Shown here: positions 37,410-48,869 of the stretch, in pieces
Position numbering within the stretch: position 1 is the first letter of the stretch
Layout of the letters: the number at the start of each line of letters is the position of its first letter
Translations under genes and position numbers: made by a program
From: Sphingomonas hankookensis
GTDB taxonomy: Bacteria; Pseudomonadota; Alphaproteobacteria; Sphingomonadales; Sphingomonadaceae
Assembly: GCF_022664465.1 (NCBI RefSeq)
Contig: NZ_JAKREV010000001.1
Span: forward strand, 124,001 to 188,000
Direction: 5' to 3'
Length of the DNA: 64,000 nt
Notes under the pieces: generated by a model
The model's input: only the letters and a program-made list of their open reading frames with translations
Told to the model about the DNA's origin: nothing
The model's database searches: none

Positions 37410-38267
37410 ATGCGGTTACGTCCTGCGGCCATTGCGGTCGCTTCCCTCCTCTGTCCGTTCGCCGCGATGGCGCAGGACGCACCGGCTAAAACCGACGTGC
37501 CGCCTGCCGTCGCCATCAGCGGGTCGGCGGCGATCGCATCGGACTATCGCTTTCGCGGCGTATCGCAGTCCGATCAGGAAATGGCGGTCCAGGGCGGCAT
37601 CACCGTCACCCATGACAGCGGCGCCTATATCGGCACCTGGGCCTCGAACCTTGCCGGATGGGGCACGTTCGGCGGCGCGAACATGGAACTCGACCTGATC
37701 GCCGGGTACAAGGCGAAGCTGTCGGACACCGCGACGCTCGACGTCGGGCTGACCTGGTATCTCTATCCCGGCGGCGCGGACAAGACCGACTTCGCCGAAC
37801 CCTATGCGAAGCTGACCGGTACCGCTGGCCCGGCAACGCTGACTGCCGGCGCGGCCTATGCGCCGAAGCAGGAAGCGATCGGCCGCTGGTACCGGAACGG
37901 CGCCAGCGCCGCGGCCGGCACGTATGACCGCCCCGGCGCGAAGGACGACAACCTCTATCTGTGGGGCGACGGTGCCTATGCAATTGCCGGCACGCCGATC
38001 ACCGCCAAGGCGCATATCGGCCATAGCTGGGGGCAGGACGGCCTCGGCCCCAATGCGACCGCGGTGTCGCCGACCGGCGACTACTGGGACTGGTCGATCG
38101 GGGCGGACGCGACTTACCGCAACCTGACGCTCAACCTCTCCTGGATCGACACCGACATTTCGAACCGCGACGCCGCCTACCTCCGGCCGAGCTTCAGCCG
38201 CGGTCAGGACGGTTCTGGCAACATCGCCGGCAGCACGCTTCTCGCGTCGCTGACCGCGGCCTTCTGA
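37410..38267 (+). CDS. TorF-like putative porin
   Basis: 285 residues. A signal peptide (MRLRPAAIAVASLLCPFAAMAQ) is followed by a beta-rich protein of the TorF/Gcw_chp family (PF09694): SDYRFRGVSQSDQEMAVQGGIT is the diagnostic start, then GTWASN, ELDLIAGY, and an aromatic beta-barrel pattern to the C-terminal LTAAF, which ends in Phe as outer-membrane proteins do. It lies 15 bases before the first small kdp-linked gene, so it may admit ions or solutes for the potassium pump. Its ribosome-binding site is folded into the leader hairpin at 37359-37404. Confidence 0.82.
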   Translation: MRLRPAAIAVASLLCPFAAMAQDAPAKTDVPPAVAISGSAAIASDYRFRGVSQSDQEMAVQGGITVTHDSGAYIGTWASNLAGWGTFGGANMELDLIAGYKAKLSDTATLDVGLTWYLYPGGADKTDFAEPYAKLTGTAGPATLTAGAAYAPKQEAIGRWYRNGASAAAGTYDRPGAKDDNLYLWGDGAYAIAGTPITAKAHIGHSWGQDGLGPNATAVSPTGDYWDWSIGADATYRNLTLNLSWIDTDISNRDAAYLRPSFSRGQDGSGNIAGSTLLASLTAAF

Positions 38268-38282
38268 CCCGGGAGCGACACG

Positions 38283-38366
38283 ATGGATGACGTCCTGTGG
38301 CTCCTGATCATGCTCGGGCTGCTGGCGGCGACGCTCGCCTATGCCCGCCTGATCGACAATGCGTGA
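38283..38366 (+). CDS. 27-residue membrane peptide upstream of kdpF
   Basis: The peptide MDDVLWLLIMLGLLAATLAY... is a single transmembrane helix ending in RLIDNA. GGGAG lies 7 bases before the ATG, and the stop is 9 bases before kdpF. Its position and shape suggest a second KdpF-like stabilising peptide or a companion of the pump. Too short for family assignment. Confidence 0.6.
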   Translation: MDDVLWLLIMLGLLAATLAYARLIDNA

Positions 38367-38375
38367 GGTGATGCG

Positions 38376-38465
38376 ATGACCCTCGACCTCTGGCTGGCGG
38401 CACTCACCGCGTTCGGCCTTCTCGTCTATCTCGTGGCGGTCCTGATCCGCCCCGAACGCTTCTGA
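38376..38465 (+). CDS. kdpF: K+-transporting ATPase small subunit KdpF
   Basis: 29 residues, the same length as E. coli Kdp[21 protein letters not shown] then AVLIRPERF. One transmembrane helix with the conserved GLLVYLV...LIRPE pattern. KdpF stabilises the KdpFABC complex in the inner membrane. GAGG lies 6 bases before the ATG (GAGGTGATGCG), and kdpA follows 16 bases after the stop. Confidence 0.88.
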   Translation: MTLDLWLAALTAFGLLVYLVAVLIRPERF

Positions 38466-38481
38466 ACGGGAGGCGCTTCCC

Positions 38482-40185
38482 ATGACTTTTGCCGGATGGG
38501 CCCTGATACTGGGCTTCGTCGCGATCCTGATCGCGCTCACCAAACCCGTCGGCCTGTGGCTGTTCGCCCTGTACGAAGGCCGCCGCACCCCGCTCCACAT
38601 CGTGCTCGGCCCGGTCGAGCGTAGCTTCTATCGTCTGTCGGGCATCGACCCGCAGGCCGAACAGTCGTGGCGGCGCTACGCGCTGCATATGCTGTTGTTC
38701 AACGCGATGCTGATGGCCTTCACCTACGCCGTGCTTCGGTTGCAGGGCGTGCTGCCCGGCAATCCGCAGGGACTGCCCGGGCTGTCGCCGCATCTCGCGT
38801 TCAACACCGCGATCAGCTTCACCACCAACACCAACTGGCAGAGCTATGGCGGTGAATCGACCATGTCGAACCTCAGCCAGATGCTGGGGCTGACGATCCA
38901 CAACTTCCTGTCGGCGGCGACCGGCATCGCGCTCGCCTTCGCGCTGTTCCGCGGCTTCGCGCGGCGGCAGGCGCAGACGATCGGCAATTTCTGGGCCGAC
39001 ATGACGCGGGTCACGCTGTACCTGCTGCTGCCGCTATGCGTCGCTTACACGCTGTTCCTGATCGCCAGCGGCGTGCCGCAGACGATGGCCGGGGTGGTCG
39101 ACGTGACGACGCTGGAAGGGGCGAAGCAGTCGCTGCTGCTCGGCCCCGTCGCCAGCCAGGAAGCGATCAAGATGATCGGCACCAATGGTGGCGGCTTCTT
39201 CAACGCCAATTCTGCACACCCGTTCGAAAACCCGACCGCGCTGACGAACCTCGTCCAGATGCTGTCGATCTTCCTAATCGGGTTCGGCCTGACCTGGACC
39301 TTCGGCAAGGCGGTGGGCAACACCCGCCAGGGCTGGGCGATCCTCGCGGCGATGACGGTCCTGTTCCTCGCCGGCGTCACCGTCACCTATTGGCAGGAGG
39401 CCGCAGGCAACCCGATCCTGCACGCGCTCGGTACCGCCGGCGGCAATATGGAGGGCAAGGAGGTCCGCTTCGGCATCGCCGCCTCCGCACTGTTCTCGGT
39501 CGTGACCACCGCCGCATCGTGCGGCGCGGTCAACGCGATGCACGACAGCTTCACCGCGCTGGGCGGCATGATCCCGCTGTTCAACATGCAGCTGGGGGAG
39601 GTCGTGATCGGCGGCGTCGGCGCGGGCATCTATGGCTTCTTGCTGTTCGCCATCCTGACGGTGTTCGTCGCGGGCCTCATGGTCGGGCGCACCCCCGAAT
39701 ATGTCGGCAAGAAGATCGAGAGTCGCGAAGTGAAGCTCGCCGTCCTCGCCATCGCCGTGCTGCCGCTGATGATCCTCGGCTTCGCGTCGCTGTCGTCGGT
39801 GCTGGAACAGGGGCTGGCCGGGCCGCTGAACAAGGGGCCGCACGGGTTCTCCGAAATCCTCTACGCCTTTACCAGCGCGGTCGCGAACAACGGGTCGGCT
39901 TTTGCCGGTCTGACTGCCAACACGCCCTATTATAACTGGCTGCTCGGCGTCGCGATGTGGGTCGGGCGGTTCTTCATCATCGTGCCGATGCTGGCGATCG
40001 CCGGCAGCCTCGCCGCCAAGCGCTACACCCCGGAAAGCGCGGGCTCGTTCCCGACGACCGGCGCGCTGTGGGTCGGACTGCTGGTCGGCATCATCCTGAT
40101 CGTCGGCGGCCTCACCTTCCTGCCGAGCCTCGCGCTCGGTCCCATCGCCGATCATCTCGCGATGATCCGCGGCCAATCGTTCTGA
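38482..40185 (+). CDS. kdpA: K+-transporting ATPase subunit A
   Basis: 567 residues, the usual size. KdpA is the channel-like, K+-binding subunit with about ten helices and four pore loops: [39 protein letters not shown], the [15 protein letters not shown] loop and [19 protein letters not shown] lies 9 bases before the ATG. It takes up K+ with high affinity when external K+ is scarce. Confidence 0.97.
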   Translation: MTFAGWALILGFVAILIALTKPVGLWLFALYEGRRTPLHIVLGPVERSFYRLSGIDPQAEQSWRRYALHMLLFNAMLMAFTYAVLRLQGVLPGNPQGLPGLSPHLAFNTAISFTTNTNWQSYGGESTMSNLSQMLGLTIHNFLSAATGIALAFALFRGFARRQAQTIGNFWADMTRVTLYLLLPLCVAYTLFLIASGVPQTMAGVVDVTTLEGAKQSLLLGPVASQEAIKMIGTNGGGFFNANSAHPFENPTALTNLVQMLSIFLIGFGLTWTFGKAVGNTRQGWAILAAMTVLFLAGVTVTYWQEAAGNPILHALGTAGGNMEGKEVRFGIAASALFSVVTTAASCGAVNAMHDSFTALGGMIPLFNMQLGEVVIGGVGAGIYGFLLFAILTVFVAGLMVGRTPEYVGKKIESREVKLAVLAIAVLPLMILGFASLSSVLEQGLAGPLNKGPHGFSEILYAFTSAVANNGSAFAGLTANTPYYNWLLGVAMWVGRFFIIVPMLAIAGSLAAKRYTPESAGSFPTTGALWVGLLVGIILIVGGLTFLPSLALGPIADHLAMIRGQSF

Positions 40186-40198
40186 CAAGGGGGCCATC

Positions 40199-42232
<2,034 letters not shown>

Positions 42233-42243
42233 GGAACATCGTC

Positions 42244-42813
42244 ATGGGCAAAGACCTCTCGTCCGCGCTGCGTCCCGTCGTCGTGATGACGATCTTGTTC
42301 GCCGCCTTGCTCGGCATCGGCTATCCGCTGGCGATGACCGGGCTCGGCCAGCTGCTGTTCCCGGCACAGGCCAATGGCAGCCTCGTCCGCGCCACCGACG
42401 GCGCCGTGATCGGGTCGAGCGTCGTCGGACAGGCATTCACCACCGACCGCTATTTCCAGACGCGCCCGTCCGCCGCCGGCAAGGGCTATGATGGCCTCGC
42501 CTCGTCGGGCTCCAATCTCGGCCCCACCAGCCAGGCGCTGGTCGACCGGGTGAAGGGGGATGTCGCGCGGATGCGTGCGCAGGGCATCGCCGGCCCGCTG
42601 CCTGCCGATCTGGTTACCGCCAGCGGCTCGGGGCTCGATCCCGACCTGTCGCCCGCCTCGGCGCAGGCCCAGGTCGCCCGCGTCGCACGCGTCCGCGGCC
42701 TAGCGCCCGAGCGCGTGGCGGCACTCGTCGCGCAGCAGACCGAAGCCTCGCTGCTGGGCGATCCGCACGTCAACGTGCTGGCGCTCAATCGCGCGCTCGA
42801 CGCGTTGCGCTGA
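42244..42813 (+). CDS. kdpC: K+-transporting ATPase subunit C
   Basis: 189 residues. One N-terminal helix (VVMTILFAALLGIGYPLAMTG) and an extracytoplasmic domain with GSSVVGQAFT, YFQTRPSAAGKGYD, SSGSNLGPTSQAL, and SGSGLDPDLSPASAQAQVARVA with RGL, all KdpC hallmarks. It bridges A and B and raises ATP affinity. It starts 11 bases after kdpB and ends 4 bases before kdpD. Confidence 0.96.
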   Translation: MGKDLSSALRPVVVMTILFAALLGIGYPLAMTGLGQLLFPAQANGSLVRATDGAVIGSSVVGQAFTTDRYFQTRPSAAGKGYDGLASSGSNLGPTSQALVDRVKGDVARMRAQGIAGPLPADLVTASGSGLDPDLSPASAQAQVARVARVRGLAPERVAALVAQQTEASLLGDPHVNVLALNRALDALR

Positions 42814-42817
42814 TCCG

Positions 42818-45484
42818 GTGGAGCCGCCGCGCCCCGACCCCGAAGCATTGCTGCGCGCGGCGGCGCAAGAGGGGCGTGGGCGGCTGAAGATCTTCCTCGG
42901 CGCCGCGCCGGGGGTCGGCAAGACATACGAGATGCTGTCGGAGGGCATGGCCCGCCGCCGCGACGGCGTCGACGTCGTCATCGGTGTCGTCGAGACCCAT
43001 GGCCGCGCCGAAACCGAGGCGCTGACCCGCGGCCACGAGATCGTGCCGCGCCGCGAAGTGGCGTATGAAGGCCGCACCCTGCGGGAGATGGACCTCGACG
43101 CCATCCTCGCCCGCGCGCCGCGGCTGGTGCTGGTCGACGAACTAGCCCACACCAATGCGCCGGGCAGCCGCCATCCCAAACGGCATCAGGACGTCGCCGA
43201 ACTGCTCGCCGCCGGGATCGACGTCTATTCGACGGTCAACATCCAGCACGTCGAAAGCCTGAACGACGTCGTTGCCAGCTTCACCCGCGTCCGCGTCCGC
43301 GAAACCGTCCCCGACAGCGTGTTCGAAACGGCGGAGATCGAGGTCGTCGATATCCCGCCCGACGAACTGATCGAACGGTTGAAGGCGGGCAAGGTCTACC
43401 TGCCGCAGGAAGCGACCCGGGCGCTCGGCCACTTCTTCTCCAAATCCAACCTGTCGGCGCTGCGCGAACTGGCGCTGCGCCGCGCCGCGCAGGCAGTCGA
43501 TGCGCGGATGCTCGACGATGTCCGTGCGCTCGGCCTCGGCGGTACCTGGGCGGGCGGCGACCGTATCGTCGTGGCGATCAACGAGCTGCCCGGTTGCGAT
43601 GCGCTGGTGCGCGCTGCCAAACGCGTCGCCGACGGGTTGCGGGGGCCGTGGACCGCGCTGTTCGTCGACACTCCCCGCTCGGCGCACTTCACCGACGACG
43701 AACATGCCCGTGTCGCCGCGACCATGACGCTCGCCGCGCAACTGGGCGCCGCGGTCGCCACCGTCCCCGCCCCCAATGTGGTGGAGGGTATCCAGTCGTT
43801 CCTGACCGACGCCCGCGCGACGCAGCTGGTGATCGGCAAATCGCGCCGCTCGCGCTGGTTCGAACTGCGCCACGGATCGGTGGTCGACCGGCTGATCCGC
43901 GACACGCCGAACGTCACGGTCCACGTCCTGCCGATGCCGACCGTTGCCGACACCCGCCGCCCGGCCCGCCGCCGCAGCGGCCAGCCGGGCACGCCGATCG
44001 GCTATGCGGTGACGACCTTCCTCATCGCCGCGATCACCGCACTCGCCACCGCGCTGTTCCACATCCTCGACCTCGGCAACGTCGCGCTGCTGTACCTGTT
44101 GCCGGTGATGGTCGCCGCCAGCCTGTTCGGGCTGCGCACCGGCCTCTACGCCGGGCTGGTTTCCAGCCTTGCGTACAACTTCTTCTTCCTGCCCCCGGTC
44201 GGCACGTTCAGCGTGAACAATCCGGAGAATATCCTGTCGGTTTTCGTCCTGCTCGGCATCGCGATCGCCACCAGCCAGCTGACCGCACGCGTCCGGGTGC
44301 AGGCCGACCTCGCCGCCGCCAGCGCGCGGACCAACGCCACGCTCGCCGGCTTCGTGCGACAGATCGCCGCGATCAACGATCTCGACGTCGCGGCACAGAT
44401 GATCTGCGACGACCTGCGCCGGTTGTTGCAGGTACAGGTCGTGCTGCTGTCGACACCCTTGGGCGGACCGCTCGACGTGCTGGCCGCCAGCGACCCTAGC
44501 TACCGGCTCGACACGATGGACCTTGCCGCCGCCAAATGGGCGTTCGACACCGGATCGCCCGCCGGCAAGGGGTCCGGCACGCTCGCCGCATCCGAATGGC
44601 TGTTCCAACCGCTCAAGGTCGGTGACCGGGTGCTGGGCGTCCTCGGCGTCGCCAACGAAGCCGGTGGCGATCCGGTACGCGCCGATCGCCTCCCGTTGCT
44701 CAGCAGCCTGATCGACCAGTCGGCGCTGGTGCTCGAACGACTGCGGTTGCAGGCGGAGATGCGCGATGTCGACGTCGTGCGCACTCGCGACCGGCTGCGC
44801 GCCGCGCTGCTCTCCTCGGTCAGCCACGACCTGCGCACCCCGCTGACCGCAGTCATCGCCGCCGCCGCACAGTTGCACGACGGCGCCACCCCCGACCTGA
44901 TCGCCACGATCGAGGGCGAGGCGGCGCGCCTCAACCGTTTCGTCGCCAACCTGCTCGACATGGCGCGGGTCGAGGCAGGCGCGCTGAAACTCAGGATCGA
45001 GGCGACCGACCTCAGCGACGCGGTGGCAGGGGCCGCACACGATGCGCGCCGCGCGCTGAAGGGGCATGGCGTGCAGCTGGACGTGCCGCCCGATCTGCCG
45101 CTCGTCCGCGTCGATCCGCAGTTGTTGCACCACTGCCTGCTCAACCTGCTCGACAATGCCGGGCGCTATGGCGATCCGGGGACCGAGATCGTGGTGGAAG
45201 GGCGCAACCGCTTCGGCGAACTGCGCCTCGCCGTCCTCGACCACGGCCCCGGCCTGCCGCCGGGACGCGAGGGCGAAGTGTTCGAGACGTTCCGCCGGCT
45301 CGAAGGATCGGACCGCGTCGCCGGCGGCACCGGCCTCGGCCTCGCCATCGTCAAGGCCTTTGCCGACGCGATGGGTCTGGGCGTAGAGGCCGCCAACCGC
45401 GCCGATGCCACCGGTGCCGCCTTCACCCTGATCTTTCCCGCCGCCCTGATCGTCCGCGAACCCCTTCCCGAAAGCACCGCCTGA
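42818..45484 (+). CDS. kdpD: Sensor kinase KdpD
   Basis: 888 residues. The N-terminal KdpD domain has the Walker-A-like LGAAPGVGKTYEML and EVVDIPPDELIERL; a Usp-like domain follows, then four helices (about 395-500), a GAF-like region, the HisKA box LLSSVSHDLRTPLTAV with His670, and an HATPase domain (NLLDNAGRYGDPGTEI, GLGLAIVKAFADAMG). It senses K+ limitation and turgor and phosphorylates KdpE. The start is GTG at 42818. Encoding kdpDE directly after kdpFABC is the usual order. Confidence 0.96.
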   Translation: MEPPRPDPEALLRAAAQEGRGRLKIFLGAAPGVGKTYEMLSEGMARRRDGVDVVIGVVETHGRAETEALTRGHEIVPRREVAYEGRTLREMDLDAILARAPRLVLVDELAHTNAPGSRHPKRHQDVAELLAAGIDVYSTVNIQHVESLNDVVASFTRVRVRETVPDSVFETAEIEVVDIPPDELIERLKAGKVYLPQEATRALGHFFSKSNLSALRELALRRAAQAVDARMLDDVRALGLGGTWAGGDRIVVAINELPGCDALVRAAKRVADGLRGPWTALFVDTPRSAHFTDDEHARVAATMTLAAQLGAAVATVPAPNVVEGIQSFLTDARATQLVIGKSRRSRWFELRHGSVVDRLIRDTPNVTVHVLPMPTVADTRRPARRRSGQPGTPIGYAVTTFLIAAITALATALFHILDLGNVALLYLLPVMVAASLFGLRTGLYAGLVSSLAYNFFFLPPVGTFSVNNPENILSVFVLLGIAIATSQLTARVRVQADLAAASARTNATLAGFVRQIAAINDLDVAAQMICDDLRRLLQVQVVLLSTPLGGPLDVLAASDPSYRLDTMDLAAAKWAFDTGSPAGKGSGTLAASEWLFQPLKVGDRVLGVLGVANEAGGDPVRADRLPLLSSLIDQSALVLERLRLQAEMRDVDVVRTRDRLRAALLSSVSHDLRTPLTAVIAAAAQLHDGATPDLIATIEGEAARLNRFVANLLDMARVEAGALKLRIEATDLSDAVAGAAHDARRALKGHGVQLDVPPDLPLVRVDPQLLHHCLLNLLDNAGRYGDPGTEIVVEGRNRFGELRLAVLDHGPGLPPGREGEVFETFRRLEGSDRVAGGTGLGLAIVKAFADAMGLGVEAANRADATGAAFTLIFPAALIVREPLPESTA

Positions 45485-45485
45485 C

Positions 45486-46172
45486 ATGCCCGCCAGGATT
45501 TTGGTCGTCGACGACGACGCCGCCATCCGCCGTCTGCTGCGCAATACGCTGTTGCGGGCCGGCCATGACGTGATCGAGGCAGGCGACGGCAAGACCGCGC
45601 TGCGACAGGCGGCGGCCGAGCATCCCGATGCCGTGCTGCTCGACCTCGGCCTGCCCGACCGCGACGGGTTGAGCCTGATCCCGTTGTTGCGCGCGGCGGG
45701 CGAGGCGGTGATCCTCGTCGTCTCGGCGCGTGATGCGGTGGAGGAAAAGGTGACGGCGCTCGACCTTGGCGCCGACGATTTCGTGACCAAGCCGTTCGAC
45801 ACCGACGAACTGCTCGCCCGCCTGCGCGTGGCGTTGCGCCACCGCGAACGCTCCGAGGCACCACCGCACATCGTCCGGCGCGGCGACCTGACGATCGATT
45901 TCGACACTCGCACCGTGCGCCGCGGCGACACCGACCTCCACCTGACACGCAAGGAATATGACGTGCTCGGCCTGCTCGCCCGACACATCGGCCGGGTCGT
46001 CACCCACGACCGCATCCTCACCAGTTGCTGGAGCGGCGACGAAGACCCCCGCATCGAATATCTCCGGATCATCATCCGCAACCTCCGCCAGAAACTCGAA
46101 CCCCCCGGCGAAATCGGCAGCGTGATCGCCAACGAACTGGGCGTCGGCTATCGCCTGCGCGCCGATGGATAG
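45486..46172 (+). CDS. kdpE: Response regulator KdpE
   Basis: 228 residues, OmpR family. The receiver has the acidic pair DDD at 9-11, phospho-acceptor Asp53 in LLDLGLPDRDG, and the Lys in FVTKPFDTDELLAR. The C-terminal winged helix shows HLTRKEYDVLGLLARH and RIIIRNLRQKLE-type sequence. It activates the kdp operon. One base separates it from the kdpD stop. Confidence 0.95.
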   Translation: MPARILVVDDDAAIRRLLRNTLLRAGHDVIEAGDGKTALRQAAAEHPDAVLLDLGLPDRDGLSLIPLLRAAGEAVILVVSARDAVEEKVTALDLGADDFVTKPFDTDELLARLRVALRHRERSEAPPHIVRRGDLTIDFDTRTVRRGDTDLHLTRKEYDVLGLLARHIGRVVTHDRILTSCWSGDEDPRIEYLRIIIRNLRQKLEPPGEIGSVIANELGVGYRLRADG

Positions 46173-46187
46173 TCGATCAGAACCCGA

Positions 46188-46215
46188 TTGATCCACGCGC
46201 TGACAACGCTATCAG
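46188..46215 (+). promoter_or_regulatory. Possible promoter of the GH3 gene
   Basis: TTGATC at 46188-46193 and TATCAG at 46210-46215 are 16 bases apart and would start transcription just before the GGGGAGG site of the GH3 gene. The match is moderate and unsupported by other evidence. Confidence 0.35.
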
Positions 46216-46245
46216 GGCGCACACGAACGATTGGGGAGGACAGAC

Positions 46246-48606
46246 ATGCCGGTATCGACAAACGCCCATTGGACTGCGATTGTGAACGTTCACTCGCGCA
46301 GAAAGAACCCGATGTCCGCCCTTTGCCGTACCGCGCTGCTCCTCGGCACCGCCCTGCTTGCCGGCACCGCGCCCGCGCTGGCCCAAACCACCAACAACGC
46401 GCCCAAGGCCGCGACCGGCCCTACCGATGGCCCGCAGCAGCGCCCGTGGATGAACACCGCGCTCGACGCATCGGCCCGCACCGCGCTGGTGCTGAAGGAG
46501 ATGACGCTCGACGAAAAGCTGCAACTGACCTTCGGCTATTTTTCGACCAAGGCGGAATGGCAGCGCACCCCGATCAAGAACTGGCAGATGCCCAAGGACG
46601 GCCTGCCCGATTCCGCCGGCATCGTCCCCGGCATTCCCCGCCTCGGCATCCCCAGCCAGTGGCAGACCGATGCCGGCGTCGGCGTCGCCAGCCAGCGCAC
46701 CCCGACCCCCCGGCTGCGCACCTCGCTCCCCTCCGGCATCGCCACCGCCGCGACGTGGAACCCCGACCTTGCGGAGGCCGGCGGCGCGATGATCGGCAAC
46801 GAGGCGCATCTGTCGGGCTTCAACGTTCAGCTCGCCGGCGGCATGAACCTGATGCGCGAACCGCGTAACGGCCGGAACTTCGAATATGGCGGCGAAGACC
46901 CGCTGCTCGCCGGCATCATCACCGGCCGCGAGATCAAGGGCATCCAGTCGCAGAACGTCGTGTCGACGATGAAGCACTTCGCCTTCAACGGACAGGAAAC
47001 CAACCGCTTCAACATCGACCACAAGATCGGCGAACAGGCCGCCCGCCAGTCCGACCTGCTGGCGTTCGAGATCGCGCTGGAAACCGGCGATCCCGGGTCG
47101 GTGATGTGCGCGTACAACCGCGTCAACGGCTTCTATGCGTGCGAGAATGACTGGCTGCTCAACCAGACGCTGAAGCAGGACTGGGGCTATAAGGGCTTCG
47201 TCATGTCGGATTGGGGCGCGACCCATTCGACGACGCAGGCCGCCAATTTCGGTCTCGACCAGCAATCGGGCTGGGCGTTCGATCGCTCGCCCTATTTCGC
47301 CGATGCGCTGCGCGAAGCGGTCAACAACGGCTATGTGTCGCAGGATCGGGCCACTGACATGGCGCGCCGCATCCTGTGGGCGATGTTCGACAACGGCCTG
47401 TTCGACAAGCCGGTCGCGGGCGACCGCGCGACGACGATCGACTATGCCGCGCACGCCGCCGTCACCCGCGCCGATGCCGAAGAAGCCATCGTGCTGCTCA
47501 AGAACACGCCCGGCCTCCTCCCCCTCGCCGCCACCGCCAAATCGATCCTCGTGATCGGTGCGCATGCCGATGTCGGCGTGCTGTCGGGCGGCGGGTCGAG
47601 CCAGGTCTATCCGCATGGCGGCCCGGTCAACGGCCTTGCCGTGCCCGACGAATTCCCCAGCGGCTTCCCCGGCCCCAAGCTCTACCACCCTTCCTCGCCG
47701 CTGAAGGCGTTGCAGGCCCGCACCAGCGCCACCGTCACCTATCTCGATGGCAAGGATGCGAAGGCAGCGGCCGCGGCGGCACGGAAGGCCGATGTCGTGA
47801 TCGTGTTCGGCGAACAATGGACCGGCGAATCGATCGACGCGCCGAACCTGAACCTGCCCGACAACCAGGATGGGCTGATCGACGCGGTCGCCCGCGCCAA
47901 CAAGCGCACGGTCGTCGTGCTCGAAACCGGCGGCCCGGTGCTGATGCCATGGCTGGGCAAGGTCGGCGCGGTGCTGGAGGCATGGTATTCGGGCACGTCG
48001 GGCGGCGAGGCGATCGCCCGCGTGCTGACCGGTGAGGTCAATCCGTCGGGCCACCTGCCCGCCACCTTCCCCGCATCGCTGGCGCAACTGCCGCGTCCGG
48101 TGATCGAAGGCGATCCCAAGCTCGACCGCGACTCGCACCCGATGGGCAATTACGACATCGAAGGGGCAGCGGTCGGGTACAAGTGGTTCGACAGGACCGG
48201 CGCCAAGCCGCTGTTCCCGTTCGGTTATGGCCTGTCCTATACCAGCTTCGCGCTGAACGGCCTGACCGCGACGCCGACGGCCAAGACCGTGCAGGCCCGC
48301 TTCACCATCACCAACACCGGCAAGGTCCGCGGCAAGGGGCTGGCGCAGCTCTATGTCGCCGGTAACGGGTGGGAAGCGCCCAAGCGGCTCGGTGGTTTCT
48401 CTAAGGTCGACTTGGCACCGGGCGAGAGCCGGACGATCGACATGACGATCGATCCCCGGCTGCTCGCGACGTTCGACAGTACGACCCGTGGGTGGAAAAT
48501 CGCGGGCGGCGATTATCAGCTGCTACTGGCGCATTCGGCAACGGATATCGCCGCCCGCGCCACGGTGCGGCTGGCGGGCGCTACGCTCGACAAGCGCGGG
48601 CGCTGA
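46246..48606 (+). CDS. Exported GH3 beta-glucosidase
   Basis: 786 residues. A signal peptide (MSALCRTALLLGTALLAG ... ALAQ) is preceded by an N-region of 22 residues. The GH3 barrel shows KEMTLDEKLQL, the GGMNLMREPRNGRNFEYGGEDP block, KHFAFNGQE, and GFVMSDWGA with the likely nucleophile Asp322. The alpha/beta sandwich has GGGSSQVYP and VVVLETGGPVLMPW, and the C-terminus is fibronectin-III-like (FPFGYGLSYTSF). I chose ATG 46246 because GGGGAGGA sits 5 bases upstream; ATG 46312 gives a shorter signal peptide but a weak site. It should hydrolyse beta-glucosides in the periplasm, probably under the LacI regulator. Confidence 0.92.
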   Translation: MPVSTNAHWTAIVNVHSRRKNPMSALCRTALLLGTALLAGTAPALAQTTNNAPKAATGPTDGPQQRPWMNTALDASARTALVLKEMTLDEKLQLTFGYFSTKAEWQRTPIKNWQMPKDGLPDSAGIVPGIPRLGIPSQWQTDAGVGVASQRTPTPRLRTSLPSGIATAATWNPDLAEAGGAMIGNEAHLSGFNVQLAGGMNLMREPRNGRNFEYGGEDPLLAGIITGREIKGIQSQNVVSTMKHFAFNGQETNRFNIDHKIGEQAARQSDLLAFEIALETGDPGSVMCAYNRVNGFYACENDWLLNQTLKQDWGYKGFVMSDWGATHSTTQAANFGLDQQSGWAFDRSPYFADALREAVNNGYVSQDRATDMARRILWAMFDNGLFDKPVAGDRATTIDYAAHAAVTRADAEEAIVLLKNTPGLLPLAATAKSILVIGAHADVGVLSGGGSSQVYPHGGPVNGLAVPDEFPSGFPGPKLYHPSSPLKALQARTSATVTYLDGKDAKAAAAAARKADVVIVFGEQWTGESIDAPNLNLPDNQDGLIDAVARANKRTVVVLETGGPVLMPWLGKVGAVLEAWYSGTSGGEAIARVLTGEVNPSGHLPATFPASLAQLPRPVIEGDPKLDRDSHPMGNYDIEGAAVGYKWFDRTGAKPLFPFGYGLSYTSFALNGLTATPTAKTVQARFTITNTGKVRGKGLAQLYVAGNGWEAPKRLGGFSKVDLAPGESRTIDMTIDPRLLATFDSTTRGWKIAGGDYQLLLAHSATDIAARATVRLAGATLDKRGR
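46282..46293. promoter_or_regulatory. Perfect GTGAACGTTCAC palindrome, LacI-type operator
   Basis: A 12-base perfect palindrome with the same GAACGTTC core as the two sites before the TonB receptor. It lies about 67 bases downstream of the possible -10, a roadblock-type position, and is inside the coding region if the 46246 start is right, or 19 bases before the alternative start at 46312. Confidence 0.6.
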
Positions 48607-48661
48607 GCCCCGGGCCGAATACCCCGAACACCGCGATCTTCGCCTCGGCCCACGCAAACTC

Positions 48662-48755
48662 GTCACTCCCGCGAAGGCAGGAGTCCATAGCCGCTGACGT
48701 CACGGCTCCGGTCGAAACGTCAGCGGCTATGGATTCCCGCCTGCGCGGGAATGAC
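48662..48755. repeat. Inverted repeat after the GH3 gene
   Basis: Two arms of 39 bases (48662-48700 and 48717-48755) are nearly perfect reverse complements with a 16-base loop. The outer part (GTCATTCCCGCGCAGGCGGG on one strand) resembles the widespread intergenic palindromes of proteobacteria, and the inner part adds a gene-end-like CCATAGCCGCTGACG stem. It is non-coding and lies between convergent GH3 and rpmE, where it may also act as a two-way terminator. Confidence 0.8.
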
Positions 48756-48796
48756 GTGAAGGCAGAACAGCCAACCTACCCATCTTACCAAACGAC

Positions 48797-48829
48797 AAAA
48801 AGGCCGCGGTAGCAAACGCCACCGCGGCC
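48797..48829 (-). terminator. Intrinsic terminator of rpmE
   Basis: On the minus strand GGCCGCGGT and ACCGCGGCC pair around a 15-base loop and are followed by five T, about 40 bases after the rpmE stop. Confidence 0.85.
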
Positions 48830-48869
48830 CTTTCCGGAACGTCCGCCGCGGCGTTTCGCCGCTCGCGCG

